DNA of 64,000 bases, from the NCBI GenBank assembly GCA_009777245.1, contig WRMF01000010.1:1-64000 (forward strand), written 5' to 3'. Positions 33,701 to 44,258 of the stretch are shown in pieces. The notes below the pieces were generated by a model. The model was not told the origin of the DNA. It saw only the letters and a program-made list of their open reading frames with translations, and did no database searches. The first letter of the stretch is position 1, and the number at the start of each line of letters is the position of its first letter. Made by a program: the position numbers and the translations under genes. This DNA comes from Betaproteobacteria bacterium. GTDB lineage: Bacteria; Pseudomonadota; Gammaproteobacteria; Burkholderiales; Rhodocyclaceae.

Positions 33701-34954
33701 ATGTCGGGGCTTTCTTTTGTGATTTTGCGGCAGTTGGCGCTAGCCGGCATTCTGGGCTGCCTTCTGGTCGGCGTCGGGTTCAATTTGATTGAGGAGCGCG
33801 GGATAAATGATTTCCTCCTGGCGCTCACTACGCCGCAGTCGGAAGACCTGGTCGACGCGAACGCCGGAGAACAGGATATTTACAAGATTATGCTGGAGGC
33901 GGTGCACAGGCGCAGCGTCATCGCGCAGGTTTTCGACAATGAATGGAATCCGCGAGGAGAAACAGCAGACCCGCGCCATGACTCCCTGCGCCCCATGCTG
34001 GAAGGCAGGACGCAAACTTTCCCGCGCGACGCGGGGCGGCATAAACACATTATTCGCATCGGCGAGGCTATAGTCGTCCAGATTCAGATTCCGGTTTTCG
34101 ACGCAGATGAGGCGCAGGCGGGCTTCCTGAGCGGAGCTTTTGTCGTACCCGGGCGAATCAGCGAACAACTGCAGCAACATTTCCGTTATGCCATGCTGGC
34201 GGTTGTGGCAGCAGTATTGCTGACGGCGGTTTTGCTCTATCCGATGATTCTTGCGTTAAACCGCCAGGTGTTGCAGACTTCGCACCAAATCATGCGCGGC
34301 AATCTGGAAATGGCGGTGACGTTAGGCACGGCGATTGCCAAGCGCGATTCCGACACGGGCAGCCACAATTACCGCGTCTGTTTTTACGCCCTGCGATTGG
34401 GCGAAGCGGTAAAACTCAATGCTGCGGATATACGCCGCCTTATCATCGGCTCGTTTTTTCACGATATCGGCAAAATCGGCATCAGCGATACGATATTGCT
34501 GAAACCGGGAAAACTTGACGACGAGGAGTTCGCGGCGATCAAACAACATGTTTCGCTCGGCCTGGAAATTACCCGTTCCTCGGAATGGCTGCGCTCCGGC
34601 AGCGATGTCATCGAATTCCATCATGAAAAGTTTAACGGCAGCGGCTATTTGAAGCAGTTGCGCGGCGAGGAAATTCCGCTTCTGGCGCGGATTTTTGCCA
34701 TCGTCGACGTATTTGACGCGCTGGCCTCAAGGCGTCCATACAAGGAAGCGATGTCGAGCGAGGAAGCTATCGCTCTGGTGCGGGAAGGCGCGGGCAGCCA
34801 TTTCGACCCGCGTCTGGTTGATATTTTCGCAGGCATGGCGACGCGTCTGCATACTGAGGTCGCCAATCTTGGCGAAAAGCAGTTGGGCAATATGCTGTTG
34901 CAGAAAATTTCATACTACTTCCTGATGCCGGACAAAGTGCCGCTGATGCCTTAG
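33701..34954 (+). CDS. Membrane-anchored HD-GYP-like phosphodiesterase with variant GYL motif
   Basis: Two TM segments; FFHDIGKIGISDTILLKPGKL; FHHEKFNGSGYLKQLRGEEIPLLARIFAIVDVFDALASRRPYKEAM. Confidence 0.88.
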   Translation: MSGLSFVILRQLALAGILGCLLVGVGFNLIEERGINDFLLALTTPQSEDLVDANAGEQDIYKIMLEAVHRRSVIAQVFDNEWNPRGETADPRHDSLRPMLEGRTQTFPRDAGRHKHIIRIGEAIVVQIQIPVFDADEAQAGFLSGAFVVPGRISEQLQQHFRYAMLAVVAAVLLTAVLLYPMILALNRQVLQTSHQIMRGNLEMAVTLGTAIAKRDSDTGSHNYRVCFYALRLGEAVKLNAADIRRLIIGSFFHDIGKIGISDTILLKPGKLDDEEFAAIKQHVSLGLEITRSSEWLRSGSDVIEFHHEKFNGSGYLKQLRGEEIPLLARIFAIVDVFDALASRRPYKEAMSSEEAIALVREGAGSHFDPRLVDIFAGMATRLHTEVANLGEKQLGNMLLQKISYYFLMPDKVPLMP

Positions 34955-35218
34955 AGCGGTTTTGATTTTAAGCGCAACACATTTTCGCTTCTTCTCTGCC
35001 CGCTCGTCATTCCGGCGAAGGTGGGAATACAGCACATAGCCAAAAGCCAGGTTCGGCATCCAAAACTACTCGGGACGGTGACGACATTTCCATGCAGAAA
35101 CGACGCAGGAACGGAAGTGCATTTCTGGATTCCCGCCTTCGCGGGAATGACAGATAAGTTACTGCCTGTGCATGAATGACCAGGTCGCATACGCTGGAAC
35201 CCGGAATGTGTCCATTTA

Positions 35219-35375
35219 CAGCACTTTCCTTTAATAAAGCGTCAGTCAAATGATGTGCGGGAGAGGCAGAATACCCGCATCCTCTCTCCCGCTTGCGGGA
35301 GAGGGTGGCCGTAGGCCGGGAGAGGGGAGTAAAGCGCACTCCCCGACCGTCTCGTTATTTGCGGAAAATACTATA
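35219..35375. repeat. MITE-like intergenic element
   Basis: Left AGCACTTTCCTTTAATAAAGCGTCAGTC, right GACCGTCTCGTTATTTGCGGAAAATACTATA; internal sequence resembles 49202-49366. Confidence 0.6.
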
Positions 35376-35461
35376 AACCAAAGCCGTTCCGGCGATGCGC
35401 TGCCAATTTTTTCAGAATGCGTCTATGATAAGAATCGGGTCATTGCCTTTATAATGGACAC

Positions 35462-36664
35462 ATGCTGAAAAGAATCAATGTTTCCCACGTCAAGATCGGG
35501 ATGTATATCCATGAATTCTGCGGTTCATGGATCACGCATCCGTTCTGGCGCACCCAGTTTCTCCTGTCCAATCCTGAAGACCTGCGCCGCATCCGGGAAA
35601 GCTCGTTGCGGGAACTCTGGATTGACACGGAGCGCGGGCTGGATGTCGACTCGGGCAAGGCCAACGAGGAAGCCGCAAAAAGCATTCCGCCCCCGCCCAC
35701 CTCTGTACGACCGGAGCACAAACCGGCCACGATGCGCGCCGAGATCGAGCGCGCCGCGAAAATCTGCTCCAAGGCGCGGGAGTCCATTACCTCCATGTTT
35801 CAGGAAGCCCGCATGGGACACGCCATTGAACCGGAACAGGCAATACCGCTGGTCAACGAAATTTCAGATTCCGTCATGCGCAATACGGACGCGCTCCTTA
35901 GCCTCGCCCGGCTGAAAACCGCCGACAACTACACTTACATGCACTCCGTCGCCGTTTGCGCCCTGATGATCGCGCTGGCGCGGCAAATGCAATTTTCCGA
36001 AGAAGATGTGCGTAATGCCGGATTGGGCGGGATGATTCATGATATAGGCAAAATGAAGATTCCGCTGGATATACTGAACAAAAACGGCAAGCTAACCGAC
36101 GAAGAATTCACACTCATGAAGCGCCATCCCGGCATGGGCTATGACATCCTGAAAGAAAGCGCCTCGATTCCCGATAGTGTTCTGGAAGTTTGTCACGCCC
36201 ACCATGAAAAATTGGACGGAAGCGGCTACCCGCGCAGTTTGCAAGGCGACACGATCAGCCTTTTCGCCCGCATGGGCGCAATCTGCGACGTTTATGACGC
36301 CATTACCTCGCACCGCCCCTACAAGGAAGGCTGGGATCCGGCAGAATCCCTGCACAAAATGTCGAGTTGGAAAGGCCACCTCGACATGTACCTGTTTCGC
36401 GCCTTCGTGAAAAGCCTGGGCATCTACCCTGTCGGCTCACTGGTTCGGCTAAATTCAGGGCGAATCGGCGTTGTAATCGAGCAGAACGAATCGCTGCTCG
36501 CTCCCAAAATCAAGGTCTTTTTCTCGACGCGCAGTAACTGCCGCATCGCGCCGGAAATCGTAAACCTCGCCCGCGCGGGCTGCCCGGAAAATATCATTGC
36601 CCGCGAAGAACCGGAAAACTGGAATTTCACCGACCTGGAAGACCTCTGGGCCATTCCTGCGTAA
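35462..36664 (+). CDS. DUF3391 + HD-GYP domain cyclic-di-GMP phosphodiesterase
   Basis: N-terminal KRINVSHVKIGMYIHEFCGSW (DUF3391-like); MIHDIGKMKIPLDILNKNGKL; HHEKLDGSGYPRSLQGDTISLFARMGAICDVYDAITSHRPYK. Confidence 0.93.
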   Translation: MLKRINVSHVKIGMYIHEFCGSWITHPFWRTQFLLSNPEDLRRIRESSLRELWIDTERGLDVDSGKANEEAAKSIPPPPTSVRPEHKPATMRAEIERAAKICSKARESITSMFQEARMGHAIEPEQAIPLVNEISDSVMRNTDALLSLARLKTADNYTYMHSVAVCALMIALARQMQFSEEDVRNAGLGGMIHDIGKMKIPLDILNKNGKLTDEEFTLMKRHPGMGYDILKESASIPDSVLEVCHAHHEKLDGSGYPRSLQGDTISLFARMGAICDVYDAITSHRPYKEGWDPAESLHKMSSWKGHLDMYLFRAFVKSLGIYPVGSLVRLNSGRIGVVIEQNESLLAPKIKVFFSTRSNCRIAPEIVNLARAGCPENIIAREEPENWNFTDLEDLWAIPA

Positions 36665-36696
36665 AGCTTGGCGCTCGCCATGCTCCAGCAAGGCGC

Positions 36697-38325
36697 TCAT
36701 TCCCATTCGATAGTCGCCGGGGGTTTGCCGGAAATATCAAAGACCACCCGGTTGATGCCATGCGTCTCGTTGATTATGCGGTTGGATACCCGCGCCAGCA
36801 GCTCGTAAGGCAGACGCGCCCAGTGCGCGGTCATGAAATCAGAGGTGACAACGGCGCGTAACGCTACAACATGTTCATAGGTGCGCCCATCCCCCATAAC
36901 GCCTACGCTCTTGACCGGCAGGAAAACCGCGAATGCCTGACTGGTCAGTTCATACCAGCTTTTGCCGATGCCCGCTTCTTCGCATAGCCCGACTGCGACA
37001 TCCGAGGCCTCTGCCCTGGTTTGACGCAATTCATCAATGAAAATAGCGTCCGCCTGTCGCAAAAGCTCTGCGTATTCAGCCTTTACTTCGCCCAGAATCC
37101 GCACTCCAAGGCCGGGGCCGGGGAAAGGGTGGCGATAGACTATTTCCCTGGGCAAGCCAAGCGCCACGCCCAATTCGCGCACCTCGTCCTTGAAAAGCTC
37201 TTTCAAGGGTTCCAGGAGTTTCAAACGCATCTCTTCCGGCAGACCTCCCACGTTATGATGGCTTTTGATGGTGTGCGCCCCCTTTTTGTATTTACCCGCC
37301 GACTCGATTATGTCGGGATAAATCGTGCCTTGGGCAAGCCATTTCGCGGCTGGGAGTTTTTTCGCCTCGCGCTGGAAAACCTCAATGAATTCCTTGCCGA
37401 TGATTTTCCGCTTCTGCTCCGGGTCGTCAATTCCGGCGAGCTTCTCCATGAAGTCAGCCATTGCGTTTACGCGAATGACACTGACCCCAAGATGACGGGC
37501 AAACATGTCCATCACCATGTCTCCCTCGTTCAGGCGCAAAAGGCCGTGATCAACAAACACGCAGGTCAACTGAGCGCCAATCGCGCGATGAATCAGGGCT
37601 GCCGTGACCGAGGAATCCACCCCGCCGGAAAGCCCAAGAACGACCTCTTCCTCGCCGACCTGCTCCCTAATGGAAGCGACGGCTTCGCTGATATAGTTCG
37701 CCATCACCCAATCAGCATTGCAACCGCAAATCTGACGCGCGAAACGCGCCAGAATCGCGCTTCCCTGCAAGGTATGGGTAACTTCCGGATGAAACTGAAG
37801 GCCATAGAAACGGCGGGATTCGTCCGCCATCCCCGCGATTGGACACGCGGATGTGGCGGCAATCGCGGCAAACCCCGGCGGCAGGACAGTCACCGCGTCC
37901 CCATGACTCATCCAGACCTGCAAAACCTGTTCGTCATCGGCAGAGCCGGAGAGCCTGTCCAGAAGCGCATTCCCCGTTGTCACTCGCGCTTCCGCGTAGC
38001 CGAATTCCCGCGTCTTGCCGGATGCCTCTGCCGTTATCACTTGTCCGCCCAGTTGTGTCGCCATGATCTGCATTCCATAGCAAATGCCAAGCACAGGCAC
38101 ACCCAATTCAAATACGGCGGACGGCGCGGATGGCGCGTCAGCCTCGGTTACTGTGCCGGGGCCGCCAGAGAGGATGACGCCCTTCGCGCCATAATCGCGG
38201 ATAAACGCTTCGGAAACATCATAAGGGTGAATCTCGCAAAACACCTTTGCTTCCCGCACCCGGCGGGCGATTAGCTGGGTGACTTGCGAACCGAAGTCAA
38301 GAATGAGAATTTTTTGATGGTTCAT
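36697..38325 (-). CDS. guaA: GMP synthase (glutamine-hydrolysing)
   Basis: [58 protein letters not shown]. Confidence 0.97.
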   Translation of the reverse strand: MNHQKILILDFGSQVTQLIARRVREAKVFCEIHPYDVSEAFIRDYGAKGVILSGGPGTVTEADAPSAPSAVFELGVPVLGICYGMQIMATQLGGQVITAEASGKTREFGYAEARVTTGNALLDRLSGSADDEQVLQVWMSHGDAVTVLPPGFAAIAATSACPIAGMADESRRFYGLQFHPEVTHTLQGSAILARFARQICGCNADWVMANYISEAVASIREQVGEEEVVLGLSGGVDSSVTAALIHRAIGAQLTCVFVDHGLLRLNEGDMVMDMFARHLGVSVIRVNAMADFMEKLAGIDDPEQKRKIIGKEFIEVFQREAKKLPAAKWLAQGTIYPDIIESAGKYKKGAHTIKSHHNVGGLPEEMRLKLLEPLKELFKDEVRELGVALGLPREIVYRHPFPGPGLGVRILGEVKAEYAELLRQADAIFIDELRQTRAEASDVAVGLCEEAGIGKSWYELTSQAFAVFLPVKSVGVMGDGRTYEHVVALRAVVTSDFMTAHWARLPYELLARVSNRIINETHGINRVVFDISGKPPATIEWE

Positions 38326-38333
38326 GGCGGATT

Positions 38334-39047
38334 TCATAGTGTGCGCGCCAAAATTTTCTTGACAAAGTCAGGCAAACTTTCCTTTTGCTCGTCTGCTTTT
38401 TTGCTTAGAGAATCGTAGCGCTCGGTTTCAACGCCTTGCCAAATCAGGTCAAACCGTCTGATCTGGCGCATGGCAACATGCTGATAACATTCAGGAAATG
38501 ACCAATAACAGGTTCTGCATATATCCGATGACTTGGTATGCCGCCAGTTTTCACAATGCTCACACGACCATGATTTGGCACGATTCGCCGACGCGCATAA
38601 CAACATAAAATCCTCAGTATGGAATTTGCCGGTATCGCCGGAAATTTCGTAGGGGATACGGTGATCAATTTGCAATTCAGCTTTATCCATTGTTTCCAAG
38701 TATATAAAACAACGAGATCCATGCGCCGCTACCAGTTCGTCACGAATTTTCTTCGATAATCCGGTGCGCCCATCCATGCGGCGTAACATAGTCTTTCCCG
38801 GGTCGCCAAATCGGTATGCGGCAATTTTTCGCCCGTCTGAACCTGTCACACGAAAAGTTTCCAACGGTATGCCTGTTTCCCGCACATCACGGACAGCCCT
38901 TGGCGGATGGTTATAGCCATAAAGGTTTTTCAGATCATCCGTAGTTACCTGCCCGTGCTTAAGAATATGATCAATTACGGCCCTGGGACGTTTTGCCCGC
39001 ACAGACGCGCACAGCGCAAGCAGCTCCCTGGAATATTTCGGAATCAT
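38334..39047 (-). CDS. HNH-type restriction endonuclease (predicted, type II)
   Basis: [12 protein letters not shown]...[24 protein letters not shown]-like core with CxxC...CxxC zinc knuckles; immediately downstream of a DNA methyltransferase. Start at MIPKYSREL inferred. Confidence 0.8.
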   Translation of the reverse strand: MIPKYSRELLALCASVRAKRPRAVIDHILKHGQVTTDDLKNLYGYNHPPRAVRDVRETGIPLETFRVTGSDGRKIAAYRFGDPGKTMLRRMDGRTGLSKKIRDELVAAHGSRCFIYLETMDKAELQIDHRIPYEISGDTGKFHTEDFMLLCASANRAKSWSCEHCENWRHTKSSDICRTCYWSFPECYQHVAMRQIRRFDLIWQGVETERYDSLSKKADEQKESLPDFVKKILARTL

Positions 39048-39054
39048 GTCCAAC

Positions 39055-39966
39055 TCACGCAAACAAGGCATCTTGCCTGCTGGCAGCGCGGACAGCGCGA
39101 CGCGGCGCGACAGCAATCTGCAATTCGTCCGCAAGCCGACGGGAAAGGTAAAGCGATTCTACCGTGACATCCTGCCGTCCCAGCAAGGTCGCTTGCGACG
39201 AGCGTCCGGCCTCAAGCTCAACGCACGTCAAGTCCAAAGCATCAGGCAAAGGCTTGCCATATGATCGGATTCCCGAACGACCATCATAACTGACCAGAAA
39301 ACGGACGTTAAGGTCATTCAGGCGCTCAAGCGCAAAGACAAATTCATCAAAATCAATCCCGCTACAGTAACGCGAATCACGCTCGCCGCAAACGCCTTGA
39401 TAAGGCGGATCCATGTATACAACATCATCATATCCGCAGCGCGCCAAAACATCCCGGTAGTGACCTGCCGATACCTGCGCGCGTCCGTATAACAGCGCGG
39501 AAACAGACAACAGGTTACGGCGCAATGTGTCAGGATGCGTGCCCAGGCGTCGTTTGTCAGGGCTTTGGTTGAAAAGACCATCAGCATTGTAACGCACCGA
39601 TCCTTTGACACAACGCGCCAGCAAATACAAAAGCAGCAACGGGTCATTGGAACGGTTAAATTCTTCACGCGCGCAGTAATACCGAGTGATGGACTTTTCC
39701 AGATTATCAATCCACAGCGATTTGTAGAAATCAGCGACCGTTTCTGGCGCATGAATGATTCTGTCCATGAGTTGGGATAGCGGAGCGTTACAGTCATTCA
39801 GCCAGAATTGCTTTCCATGCCCAAGCGCGGCGCAAGCAATGGAGAGAGCGGCAGAACCGGAAAACGGCTCAACCATCCGCGCCATTCCAGCAGGCAAATA
39901 TTCAATAATAGTAGCCGCCAAGGCGCGTTTGCTGCCTTGATATTGGAATGGTTGCGGAATTTTCAT
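39055..39966 (-). CDS. D12-class N6-adenine DNA methyltransferase (predicted type II modification enzyme)
   Basis: FQYQGSKRALAATI, motif I-like MVEPFSGSAALSIA, catalytic DVVYMDPPYQG. Confidence 0.9.
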   Translation of the reverse strand: MKIPQPFQYQGSKRALAATIIEYLPAGMARMVEPFSGSAALSIACAALGHGKQFWLNDCNAPLSQLMDRIIHAPETVADFYKSLWIDNLEKSITRYYCAREEFNRSNDPLLLLYLLARCVKGSVRYNADGLFNQSPDKRRLGTHPDTLRRNLLSVSALLYGRAQVSAGHYRDVLARCGYDDVVYMDPPYQGVCGERDSRYCSGIDFDEFVFALERLNDLNVRFLVSYDGRSGIRSYGKPLPDALDLTCVELEAGRSSQATLLGRQDVTVESLYLSRRLADELQIAVAPRRAVRAASRQDALFA

Positions 39967-39969
39967 CTG

Positions 39970-41463
<1,494 letters not shown>

Positions 41464-41523
41464 TTATATCCTTATCGGCGTACCTTCGCCCTTTGGCGAG
41501 TTTTTTTGATGAGGTGAAACATC

Positions 41524-42006
41524 ATGCAAAAATTATTTACCATCGCTCTTTTGGTCGGCATTGCCGTCGCTATGCCTGTCAGCGCCCAGGTTTACAAGTG
41601 GAAGGATGCGCAGGGACGCACCATCATTTCCGACACGCCCCGCCCCGGCGGCGGCAAGGATGACCTGGTCGTTCGCGGCGCGCAGAGGGATCACTTGCAG
41701 GAGGAATCCGACCAGCCCGGTCAGGCCGCGACACCCGGACAATCTGTAGCCGACCAGGAGCTTGAGTTACGCAAACGGCAGCAGGAAAGGCAGGATGCCG
41801 CCGCTACGACTGAAGCTGACAAACAAGCCGCAGCGAAGCTGGCGAATGATTGCAGGCGAGCGCAAAATTACCTGAGATCGCTAGAATCCGGCAGGCGTAT
41901 CGGCGTATCGGACGAGAGCGGGGCGGTTATTCCCATGGAAGACGACGCGCGGCAAAAAGCCATCGAAGATACGCAGGCATATCTCCGGCAATCGTGTAGC
42001 GGTTAA
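41524..42006 (+). CDS. DUF4124-domain periplasmic protein
   Basis: Signal peptide then QVYKWKDAQGRTIISDTPRPGG typical of DUF4124. Confidence 0.85.
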   Translation: MQKLFTIALLVGIAVAMPVSAQVYKWKDAQGRTIISDTPRPGGGKDDLVVRGAQRDHLQEESDQPGQAATPGQSVADQELELRKRQQERQDAAATTEADKQAAAKLANDCRRAQNYLRSLESGRRIGVSDESGAVIPMEDDARQKAIEDTQAYLRQSCSG

Positions 42007-42105
42007 GCGACAGCGAGGCTTTGCCGCTTGCGGCAAAGCCGATTCTTCTTACCTCTTGCTGGCAAGCCGCCAAGGTGACAACCAATCTCACGGTTGGGAC
42101 GGATA

Positions 42106-42795
42106 ATGGCGCAGAAACCGGATTCTCACCGTATGCGGCGAACTCCCCGCCAGCAACGTTCCCGCCATGCGGTCGAAACGATCATTGAAGCGACGGCGCG
42201 ATTGTTGGAAAGTGGCGGTATAGAGACGCTTACGACCGCGCGCATTGCCGAGCAGGCCGGTTATGGGATCGGCACTCTTTACGAGTATTTTCCGAACAAA
42301 AACGCCATTATCATAACAACGGCGCAGAGGGAGTTGGACAAGGTAATCAGGGCGATTCAAAAATCGCTGGCACAGGCGAACGCAGAGGATACGACTACCG
42401 TTATTCAAAAGGTTATACGCGCTTTGATTCGAGGTTTTGGCGGGCGGCAGCGACTGCGTGGCGCGCTATTGACGACCATGATCGTGCAGGGGCGTTTTTC
42501 GGAACTCACCGCCCCGATTGAAATGATCATCGAGTTTCTTCGCCAGTCAGACAGAGGGATTGATGAAGATAATTTGTCCAGATTAAACCCCGAACAACTC
42601 TATGTGCTCACGCGGGCAGTTACCGGCGCCATACGCGCCTGGTCAATGGAGGGCGGTTCCGGCATAAGCCCGGAGGCGCTGGAAGTTGAGCTTGTCCGTT
42701 TGGCGCAAAGCTACATCAACAGTGCCATTTCCGGCGAAGACAAAGCGCCCGCGCTCGACAGCTTCGAGGCGTTGCCCACCCGAAAATCCGAGTAA
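42106..42795 (+). CDS. TetR/AcrR family transcriptional regulator
   Basis: RRTPRQQRSRHAVETIIEATARLLESGGIETLTTARIAEQAGYGIGTLYEYFPNKNAII. Confidence 0.92.
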   Translation: MAQKPDSHRMRRTPRQQRSRHAVETIIEATARLLESGGIETLTTARIAEQAGYGIGTLYEYFPNKNAIIITTAQRELDKVIRAIQKSLAQANAEDTTTVIQKVIRALIRGFGGRQRLRGALLTTMIVQGRFSELTAPIEMIIEFLRQSDRGIDEDNLSRLNPEQLYVLTRAVTGAIRAWSMEGGSGISPEALEVELVRLAQSYINSAISGEDKAPALDSFEALPTRKSE

Positions 42796-42938
42796 TTTTC
42801 GGAAAAATTTTGTTATTTTATGCGTCATATCAGGGGAATATAAGAAAAATCAATGGGATAGAAAAAGGTTTTGTCGACGACGGCTCGGCTTTGAATCCGA
42901 CTTGTGCGACGCAAGGTTTCGCCATATCTTGATTATGT

Positions 42939-43062
42939 GAACACGCGTCGAGCGCAATCCTCGCCATTTATGGCGAGGTGAGCGAGACAGTTGTTTTGTG
43001 GAGCCGAGGGCTTCTCTAACCTGTGTCGAGGAATCCCCGGCCTTCAGGCCGGGGTGACTCAA
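42939..43062 (+). repeat. Multi-hairpin intergenic repeat family, copy A (IS605-right-end-like)
   Basis: GAACACGCGTCGAGCGCAATCCTCGCCATTTATGGCGAGGTGAGCGAGACAGTTGTTTTGTGGAGCC...GAGGAATCCCCGGCCTTCAGGCCGGGGTGACTCAA. Confidence 0.85.
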
Positions 43063-43105
43063 AGCACAACTACGAAACATTTTGATTTTTATGGAGGAAC
43101 AAGTC

Positions 43106-43981
43106 ATGAAGAAGCATGTAATCGCGTTTATCGGGCTTGGCAAAATGGGAGCCGCAATGGCGGCGAACATTCAGAGGGCTGGCTATCCGCTTGTGGTTTG
43201 GAATCGCTCTGCAAATAAAGCGGCTTCGCTGATTGCGCTTGGGGCGCAACTGGCCGAATCTCCGGAAGCCGCCGCTGCCGAGGCAGATTTTGTTATTTCG
43301 AGTTTGGCTGACGACAACTCGGTACGCGCCGTTGTGTCGGGAGAAGGCGGCCTTTTGTCGGGAATGCGTCCGGGGAGCGTCCATATCGGGACAAGCACCA
43401 TCTCCCCAAATCTCGCCGATGAATTGGGAGCGATGCACACAGCGGCAGGCTGCCACTACATCGCGGGGCCGGTTATCGGGCGTGTGCCAGCCGCTGAAGC
43501 CGCTGAGTTGATGACGCTTCTGGCAGGCAATCCTGATCGGATCAACGCTGCCCGGTCTCTCGTCGCAACCTATGCGCCGCAGATTGTTGTTGTGGGCGAA
43601 CAGCCTGGTCAAGCCTCGACAGCCAAGCTCATTGCCAACTTTCTCGGCGCATCGGGCATGGATCTGATAGGTCAGACCATAGCCTGGGCTGAAAGATCGC
43701 AAATACCATTCAAGCTCGTGTCTATGATGCTGGACAGTTTTTTTGCCCATCCTGCCACACGGGACTATGTGGCAAAGATTGGCGATCGCGATTTCGACAA
43801 TGTGGGTTTTACGGTTTCTGGCGGCCTCAAAGACGTGAATCTGATGATCAAGTCTGCCGATGAAGTGAAACTTAAGCTCTCAAGCGCCGAGGCTCTGCGC
43901 GCCAAACTTGAATCAGCCACCGCAAACGGCTGGCAAGATAAAGACTGGAGTTGCTTCACCGATGTTGATCGATCCCGGTAG
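43106..43981 (+). CDS. NAD(P)-dependent oxidoreductase, 3-hydroxyisobutyrate dehydrogenase-like
   Basis: MKKHVIAFIGLGKMGAAMAANIQRAGYPLVVWNRSANKA; GGAGGAACA RBS. Confidence 0.9.
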   Translation: MKKHVIAFIGLGKMGAAMAANIQRAGYPLVVWNRSANKAASLIALGAQLAESPEAAAAEADFVISSLADDNSVRAVVSGEGGLLSGMRPGSVHIGTSTISPNLADELGAMHTAAGCHYIAGPVIGRVPAAEAAELMTLLAGNPDRINAARSLVATYAPQIVVVGEQPGQASTAKLIANFLGASGMDLIGQTIAWAERSQIPFKLVSMMLDSFFAHPATRDYVAKIGDRDFDNVGFTVSGGLKDVNLMIKSADEVKLKLSSAEALRAKLESATANGWQDKDWSCFTDVDRSR

Positions 43982-44141
43982 ACCGGGGTAAGCCAAGCGA
44001 ATCCCAACATATAGCGGTTGTAGAGAGGAGCTATATAGAGACTATCAGGTGCTCGGCGTAGAAGCAGCTTTGAGGCTAGCTCCCTTTGGCTTCGCCGCGA
44101 GTGGCATCAAAGCGAGTGACCGTCCTCTCCCGCTTGCGGAC

Positions 44142-44169
44142 GTAGGGGTTAAAAATTTTTAACCCCTAC
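44142..44169. repeat. 28-nt perfect palindrome GTAGGGGTTAAAAATTTTTAACCCCTAC
   Basis: Direct reading; copy at 25977-26004. Confidence 0.9.
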
Positions 44170-44258
44170 AGCGGCGTGGTTAGCCCCTTTACAATCGTGT
44201 TATTTGCGGAAATCGCTATAAATAGAAAATGCTATAGCTGTGGATCAGGGAGACGGTT

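Noticed and set aside
37021-38274. 417-aa plus-strand ORF opposite guaA
   Set aside because: Shadow ORF of guaA.
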